A DNA stretch of 64,000 bases from Actinorhabdospora filicis. GTDB lineage: Bacteria; Actinomycetota; Actinomycetes; Mycobacteriales; Micromonosporaceae. The stretch covers positions 1,034,106-1,098,105 of the forward strand of contig NZ_BSTX01000001.1 in NCBI RefSeq assembly GCF_030269765.1, in the 5' to 3' direction. Of this stretch, positions 59,377 to 64,000 are shown one piece after another. Position 1 is the first letter of the stretch. The number at the start of each line of letters is the position of its first letter. A program made the translations under genes and the position numbers. The notes beneath the pieces are model-generated. The model was not told where the DNA came from. It worked only from the letters and a program-made list of their open reading frames with translations, and made no database searches.

Positions 59377-60378
59377 ATGCCCCTCCCGCCGCCCCTCCCC
59401 CCACCCAACCCCCACCGCATCGCCGTCCTCGTCACCGAAGGCATGGCCCCCTTCGAGTTCGGCTCCGTCGTCGAGGTCTTCGGCCTCCCCCGCCCCGAGC
59501 TCGACATCCCCTGGTACGACCTCACCGTCTGCGCCGACCGCCCCGACACCCCCATGCGCATGCTCGGCGGCTTCTCCATGACCGCCCACGCCGGCCTGGA
59601 CGCCTTCGCCGCCGCCGACACCCTCATCGTCCCGGCCGTCCCCACCCCTCGCACCGGCCCCGGCGAAGCGATCAGCGAGGCGGTGAGAACAGCCCACGAC
59701 AGAGGCGCCCGCATCGTCTCCATCTGCTCCGGCGCCTTCGCCCTGGCCGCCGCCGGCGTCCTGGACGGCCGCGAGGCCACCACCCACTGGCGCTACGCCG
59801 CCCTCCTCGCCGAGCGCTTCCCGGCGGTCCACGTCAACCCCGATGTCCTCTACGTCGATCACGGCGACGTCCTCACCAGCGCGGGCAGCGCCGCCGGGCT
59901 GGACCTGTGCCTGCATCTGGTGCGCGCCGACCACGGCCCGCGGGTGGCGAACTCGGTGGCGCGACGTCTGGTCCTGGCCCCGCACCGGGAGGGCGGGCAG
60001 GCCCAGTTCATCGAGTCGGCGGTCGTGGACGATTCCGGCGATGACGGTGTGGCCGTGGCGATGTCGTGGGCGCTGGACCATCTCGACCGCCCGGTGACGG
60101 TCGCCGACCTGGCCGCCCGGGCGCACATGGCGCCGCGCACGTTCATCCGCAACTTCGCCAAGCGCACGGGGACGTCGCCGATGCGGTGGATCATCGCGCA
60201 GCGCGTCGCGGCGAGCCTGCCGCTGCTGGAGGACGGCGACCTGCCGGTCACGCGGGTGTCGGCGCTGGTCGGGTTCGACAGCCCGGTCACCTTCCGGCAC
60301 CATTTCACGCGCGCGATGCGCACCAGCCCGTCGTCCTACCGGCGCGGCTTCGGCACCACCGCGAGGATTGGACGATGA
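59377..60378 (+). CDS. GlxA-type AraC regulator with DJ-1/PfpI domain
   Basis: A 333-aa regulator. An N-terminal class I glutamine-amidotransferase-like DJ-1/PfpI domain (IAVLVTEGMAPFEFGSVVEVFGL at about 9-31; nucleophile-type elbow IVSICSGAFALAAAG near 110) precedes an AraC HTH (VTVADLAARAHMAPRTFIRNFAKRTGTSPMRWIIAQRVAASLPLLED, about 230-285). It is an activator or repressor of unknown signal. The stop overlaps the TetR start by 4 bp (ATGA), so the two regulators are co-translated. Confidence 0.92.
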   Translation: MPLPPPLPPPNPHRIAVLVTEGMAPFEFGSVVEVFGLPRPELDIPWYDLTVCADRPDTPMRMLGGFSMTAHAGLDAFAAADTLIVPAVPTPRTGPGEAISEAVRTAHDRGARIVSICSGAFALAAAGVLDGREATTHWRYAALLAERFPAVHVNPDVLYVDHGDVLTSAGSAAGLDLCLHLVRADHGPRVANSVARRLVLAPHREGGQAQFIESAVVDDSGDDGVAVAMSWALDHLDRPVTVADLAARAHMAPRTFIRNFAKRTGTSPMRWIIAQRVAASLPLLEDGDLPVTRVSALVGFDSPVTFRHHFTRAMRTSPSSYRRGFGTTARIGR

Positions 60379-60977
60379 CCTACACCGACCGCGAGACGGC
60401 GATCCTGGACGCGGTGCACGCGCTGGTCACCGAGATCGGTTACGACGCGATGCGCATCGACCAGGTCGCCGCCCGCGCGCACGCCAGCAAGGCCACCATC
60501 TACCGCCGCTGGAAGGGCAAGGCGGAGCTGACCCTGGAGTGCATGCGGCGGATGCACCCCCCGACCACGCTCGTCGAGTCCAGCGGGAGCCTGCGGACCG
60601 ACCTGATGATGGTCCTGCACGACCACGTCACCGGCAAGAAGTCCGACCACGCCTTCGTGCTGGGCATCTCGGCGGCCATGCAGCGCGACGACGAGCTGCG
60701 CGAGATGGTCCAGCGCGAGCTCGTGCGGCCTTTCCGGGACTCGGTGCGGCTGGCGCTGGAGTGGGCCGCCGAGCGCGGCGAGGTGTCCCCTGCCGTGCTC
60801 GGCGTGCGGATGCTGCCCGACGTGATCCCCGCGATGTGCGCGCGGCGGCGGTGGATGGAGCCGCTGCTGTCCGACGATGAGTTCTACGAGGAGCTGATCG
60901 AGACGATCGTCATGCCGTTGTGTCAGGCCGCGGCGGGTTCGGGTTGGCGCTCGGGGACCGAGGCCGCCCGGGGCTGA
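60375..60977 (+). CDS. TetR-family repressor of the facing MFS exporter
   Basis: A 200-aa TetR regulator. HTH: IDQVAARAHASKATIYRRWKGKAELT at about 28-53. The C-terminal domain has PEIVIPAMCARRR-like helices (LPDVIPAMCARRRW). Its 3' end overlaps the exporter gene (60923-62368) by 55 bp on the opposite strand. The palindrome at 62415-62435, in front of the exporter, is its likely target. Confidence 0.9.
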   Translation: MTYTDRETAILDAVHALVTEIGYDAMRIDQVAARAHASKATIYRRWKGKAELTLECMRRMHPPTTLVESSGSLRTDLMMVLHDHVTGKKSDHAFVLGISAAMQRDDELREMVQRELVRPFRDSVRLALEWAAERGEVSPAVLGVRMLPDVIPAMCARRRWMEPLLSDDEFYEELIETIVMPLCQAAAGSGWRSGTEAARG

Positions 60978-62368
60978 CCGGGCGCGCGGATCAGCAGGAC
61001 CGCCGCCAGCAGCGCCGTGCCCGCCAGGCCCGCCGACCACAGGAATCCGGTGCGGAACCCGGCCGTGGCGATCTCCAGCGGGTCGGTGGACGCCACCGTC
61101 ACCGTCAGCGCGATCGTGTTCAGCAGCGCCGGGCCGACCGACCCGCCGACCTGCTGGGCGACGTTGGTCATGGCCGCCGCCGCGCCGGTGTCGGCCGGGC
61201 GCACGCCCAATGTGGACAGTGCCATGACCCGCCCGAACACCAGGCCCATGCCCGCGCCCAGCACGATCGCGGGCGCCAGCACGTCGGCGGCGTAGGAGCC
61301 GTGCGCGTCGATGCGGCTCAGCAGCAGCATTCCCGTCACGACCAGCGCCAGCCCGGGGACGATCAGCGCGACCGCCGGCAGGTGCGTCAGCCGGCGCATC
61401 GCCACCATCGACACCGCGATCATCAGCCCGGTCATCGGCAGGTAGCCCAGCCCGGTCCGCAGCGGCGTCATGTGCAGCACGCCCTGCATGTAGTAGGTGC
61501 TGAACAGGAACATCCCGAAGTTGCCGCACAGCATGAGGAACACCGTCAGCAGGCCGCCGGCGCGGGTGCGGTCGCGGAAGATCCGCAGCGGCACCAGCGG
61601 ATGACGCGCCCGCGTCTGCCAGACGGCGAAGAGCACCAGCGACGCTACCGCGCCCGCCAGCAGGCCGAGGACGAGCGGGGCGTCCCAGCCGTCGCTCTCG
61701 GCCCGCGACAGGCCGTAGACCAGCGCGCCGATGCCGAGGGTGCCCAGGACGGTGCCCGGCAGGTCGAGCCCGCGGCTCTCGCCCTTGGCCGGGGGCAGCA
61801 GCCTGGCCCCGGCGACGGCGGCTGCCAGCGCGACGGGGATGTTGACGTACATCGTCCAGCGCCAGTTCAGCCACTCGGTGAGCATCCCGCCGAGCACGAG
61901 GCCGACCGAGCCGCCCGCCGCGCCGACCATGCCGAAGAGGCCGAAGGCGCGCGCACGCTCCCTGGCCTCGGTGAAGGTCAGCACGATCAGCGAGAGGATC
62001 GTCGGGGCCAGGATCGAGGCGAACACGCCCTGGAGGGCCCGGCCCGCCAGCAGCACGCCCGGGGTGGTCGCCGCGCCGCCGAGGGCGGAGGCGGCGGCGA
62101 AGCCGATGAGGCCGACCACGAAGGTGCGGTTGCGGCCGAAGAGGTCGCCGAGCCGCCCGCCGAGCAGCAGCAGGCCGCCGAAGGCGAGGGTGTAGGCGGT
62201 GATGACCCACTGCCGGTCTCCGTCGGAGAGGCCGAGCTCGGCCTGCGCGGACGGCAGGGCGATGTTGACGACGACGGCGTCGAGCATCAGCACCAGCTGC
62301 GCTCCGGCGATGACCGCGAAGGCCCACCAGCGGCGCGGGTTCTTGTCCATGGGGGAGGGATCGCTCAT
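60923..62368 (-). CDS. MFS exporter, DHA2 (14-TM) family
   Basis: A 481-aa drug:proton antiporter. Fourteen hydrophobic segments; motif A GGRLGDLFGRNRTFVVG near 73 and motif C GAAGGSVGLVLGGMLTEWL near 154. Domain order matches QacA/EmrB. It probably exports a toxic compound sensed by the convergent TetR protein. The start has a weak AGGATTC upstream. A perfect palindromic operator lies 47 bp upstream. Confidence 0.92.
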   Translation of the reverse strand: MSDPSPMDKNPRRWWAFAVIAGAQLVLMLDAVVVNIALPSAQAELGLSDGDRQWVITAYTLAFGGLLLLGGRLGDLFGRNRTFVVGLIGFAAASALGGAATTPGVLLAGRALQGVFASILAPTILSLIVLTFTEARERARAFGLFGMVGAAGGSVGLVLGGMLTEWLNWRWTMYVNIPVALAAAVAGARLLPPAKGESRGLDLPGTVLGTLGIGALVYGLSRAESDGWDAPLVLGLLAGAVASLVLFAVWQTRARHPLVPLRIFRDRTRAGGLLTVFLMLCGNFGMFLFSTYYMQGVLHMTPLRTGLGYLPMTGLMIAVSMVAMRRLTHLPAVALIVPGLALVVTGMLLLSRIDAHGSYAADVLAPAIVLGAGMGLVFGRVMALSTLGVRPADTGAAAAMTNVAQQVGGSVGPALLNTIALTVTVASTDPLEIATAGFRTGFLWSAGLAGTALLAAVLLIRAPGQPRAASVPERQPEPAAA

Positions 62369-62414
62369 CGGGAATCCTTCAGTGTGGGTGGTTCGCGAAG
62401 GACCTCGGCCGAGG

Positions 62415-62435
62415 TGTACGAAACGGTTTCGTACA
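62415..62435. promoter_or_regulatory. 21-bp palindromic operator of the exporter
   Basis: TGTACGAAAC, one G and GTTTCGTACA are perfect 10-bp arms. It sits between the exporter start and the gene-free region, in the expected promoter position, and has the size of a TetR dimer site. Confidence 0.8.
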
Positions 62436-62653
62436 GAAGCTAGGCCGGGAAGCCCGGCCCGGCAAGGGATCGCGGGACTATGTGAGCGCGGTCACCGGCG
62501 CGCGAAGCATGACGGCGGGCCCCCGACGCCCCCACCGCGCCGAGAACCCGCCTCCCGGCCGGGGCTCACGATCTCGCAAGTGGCGATGCCGTGAACGCGG
62601 GCCGGTACTCAAACTGTTACCGATCGTGCGACAAGGTTGTCAACCCGTACGAC
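62436..62653. other. intergenic region between the exporter promoter and the heparinase gene
   Basis: No gene is supported. The heparinase gene ends at 62671. Only GC-rich spacer and a segment of lower GC (about 62600-62645) are seen. Confidence 0.4.
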
Positions 62654-62678
62654 ACGGGCGAGTGCACGACTCACCCGT
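62654..62678 (-). terminator. hairpin at the end of the heparinase-like gene
   Basis: ACGGGCGAGT and ACTCACCCGT pair over 10 bp with one wobble and a GCACG loop. It overlaps the stop codon at 62671-62673. Confidence 0.55.
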
Positions 62679-64000
62679 CCGTGGCGGATACCGCCTCCCC
62701 CATTGGGCCGACCTCGCCGCCGCCCGGCTCGACCACCACGCGGAACCGGTGCTCGGGCGCGGTGCGGCCGGTCAGCCGCACGCGGTGGACGACGTCCGGC
62801 CGCTGGTGGTGGTGGTCGACGGTCTCGACGCGCTCGGTCTCGGCGGTGAAGGCCGCGGCGTCATAGGTCAGCACGGCCCGGCCGCGCTTTCCCTGCCACA
62901 CCACCGATCCCGGCGACAGCCGCGGCTCGACCCGGGACACGAAGAGCTCGGCCAGGTCGAGGCCAGCGGCGGCGAAGCCGTCCACGATGGACAACTCGCG
63001 GCCGTCCCAGGCGAAGCGGCGGGTCACGCCGTGGCCGTAGACCTCCGACAGGTCGAGTGCGAAGTGGACGACGCCGTCGCGCTCCCCGTGCTCCAGCACC
63101 CGCGCCGCGCGCTCCCGCCCGGCCTCCTGGGCCACTCCCCCGACGACCGGCACGGAATGCCCGTGCGCCGACGGGTAGAGCGACTCGTAGCGGCGCGGCC
63201 CGAAGTAGTCGGCGTCGTAGAGGCCCGCACCCAGGTCGGCCAGCAGCGGCTCGCCGTCGTGGTCGATGAGGAAGTGCCCGAGGTCATTGTGGTTGTGCGG
63301 TTCGTCGTTGTGGCCGCCCTTGGCCGCGAAGACCGCGCGGCGGCCGTCCACGGTGGACCGGCGCACCAGCCAGGCCAGGTCCGGCAGGTAGGCGGTGCCG
63401 TCGGCGGCGGGGACGCCCAGGACGGCCGGGTCGGTCCAGGCCAGGTCCCGCGACAGGTGCGCCCAGCGGTGGCAGTGGTCGGTGGCGAAGGCGGTGACCG
63501 CGCCCAGTTCGGGGACCGGGGTGCCCAGCCGGTCGCGCAGCCGGGTGAGCAGCCCGGTGGGGATCCAGGCGTCCTCGGCGCCGTCGGAGAAGCTCACCGA
63601 GCGCCCGCCGCCGAAGTCCACCGCGGCGGGGAAGGCCGCGATCGCCTCGGTGCCCGGCAGGATGTCGAGGCCGGTGCGCTCGCGCAGGGCCTCGGCGAAG
63701 TAGGCGTAGTAGCCGTATCCGTAGACCCAGTAGGACACGCCCTCGGCGCATCCGCCGTCCCCGGCGAAGCCGGTGCGGAAGACGGTCATCGCACGCAGGA
63801 CGCGGTCGACGACTCCGGCGAGCCGGTGCGGGTCGGTCTCCAGCCACAGCGCGGCCATGCCCGCCGCGCCGGCGCAGACCGCCGACCAGTTGTTGGTCAT
63901 GGTCTCCCAGCGCTGCGGGCGGATGTCGTCCAGCCAGGGCGCCAGCACCCGCCGCCGGACCTCCGACTCCACATGGGACACCGTGTCGGCGGGCAGCAGA
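62671..64000 (-). CDS. heparinase II/III-family protein, 5' end outside window
   Basis: At least 437 residues; the frame stays open to the window edge, so the start is beyond 64000 and the internal GTG at 63981 is probably not the start. The pattern fits heparinase II/III-like polysaccharide lyases: an (alpha/alpha) toroid with NNWSAVCAGAAGMAALWLE and DGGCAEGVSYWVYGYGYYAYFAEAL, then a strand-rich C-terminal domain with KGGHNDEPHNHNDLGHFLIDHDGEPLLADLGAG. The HNHNDLGHF segment holds conserved His/Asn catalytic residues. The signal peptide cannot be judged. It would cleave glycosaminoglycan-like or alginate-like polymers. Confidence 0.85.
   Translation of the reverse strand, partial: LLPADTVSHVESEVRRRVLAPWLDDIRPQRWETMTNNWSAVCAGAAGMAALWLETDPHRLAGVVDRVLRAMTVFRTGFAGDGGCAEGVSYWVYGYGYYAYFAEALRERTGLDILPGTEAIAAFPAAVDFGGGRSVSFSDGAEDAWIPTGLLTRLRDRLGTPVPELGAVTAFATDHCHRWAHLSRDLAWTDPAVLGVPAADGTAYLPDLAWLVRRSTVDGRRAVFAAKGGHNDEPHNHNDLGHFLIDHDGEPLLADLGAGLYDADYFGPRRYESLYPSAHGHSVPVVGGVAQEAGRERAARVLEHGERDGVVHFALDLSEVYGHGVTRRFAWDGRELSIVDGFAAAGLDLAELFVSRVEPRLSPGSVVWQGKRGRAVLTYDAAAFTAETERVETVDHHHQRPDVVHRVRLTGRTAPEHRFRVVVEPGGGEVGPMGEAVSATDG

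Noticed and set aside
60920..62443. 507-codon + strand frame over the DHA2 exporter
   Set aside because: Antisense to a 14-helix transporter; Gln/His/Arg-rich product without features.

Overview
The window is about 64 kb of high-GC DNA with dense, codon-biased genes, many 1-4 bp start/stop overlaps and frequent GTG starts. This points to an actinomycete chromosome. The nitrate-sensing histidine kinase/roadblock module, the AA10 lytic polysaccharide monooxygenase, the many TetR/LacI/GntR regulators and the tricorn protease suggest a mycelial soil actinomycete, possibly of the Streptosporangiales (Actinomadura-like); that placement is inference. No prophage, insertion sequence, CRISPR array or biosynthetic megacluster is visible. 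Both edges cut a gene: nicotinate phosphoribosyltransferase on the left, a heparinase-like protein on the right.

Layout. 1-6.7 kb: NAD salvage (pncB, pncA), an MFS exporter with its TetR repressor and an 11-bp-arm operator, a CPBP membrane protease, cytochrome oxidase subunit I (ctaD) and an APH-like kinase. 6.69-7.98 kb: a gene-free array of about five diverged 220-310 bp repeats. 8.5-12.6 kb: a three-gene coupled module of NIT-domain histidine kinase, roadblock protein and orphan TAXI solute-binding lipoprotein. 12.8-14.8 kb: KtrA/KtrB potassium uptake. 14.9-16.6 kb: secreted AA10 monooxygenase, tRNA-Ala(GGC) and a small secreted protein. 16.8-17.7 kb: an ArsR-type regulator broken by two frameshifts. 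17.8-29.7 kb: two unknown membrane-anchored proteins, a flavin monooxygenase with divergent regulator, IclR, a lipoprotein, a beta-lactamase-fold hydrolase, a DHA2 exporter, DUF1304, a DHFR-like reductase, and a YtrA-type GntR plus ABC exporter.

29.8-35.7 kb is the most novel stretch. It holds an 11-codon leader ORF coupled to two unrecognised genes, a glutathionyl-hydroquinone reductase, and an eight-cysteine small peptide followed by a membrane-anchored thioredoxin-like protein. 35.7-45.6 kb: HTH regulator, prolyl oligopeptidase, YCII protein, tricorn protease, Nei glycosylase, HtrA-like protease, ThuA-like protein under a LacI-type operator, and GNAT. 45.7-56.7 kb: LacI regulator with tandem operators, aldo/keto reductase, SGNH hydrolase, an HxlR/NmrA redox pair separated by a 17-bp-phased GTAC array, CtpE-type ATPase, MepA-like peptidase, methyltransferase and DedA protein. 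56.9-64 kb: FhuF-like protein, NUDIX hydrolase, a second repeat and hairpin region, rhodanese, a GlxA-type regulator coupled to TetR facing a DHA2 exporter, and heparinase II/III.

At least eight genes have a -10-like hexamer exactly 6-7 nt before the start codon and no Shine-Dalgarno, so leaderless transcription looks common. All functional calls rest on motifs and family knowledge read directly from the translations; no database search was run.
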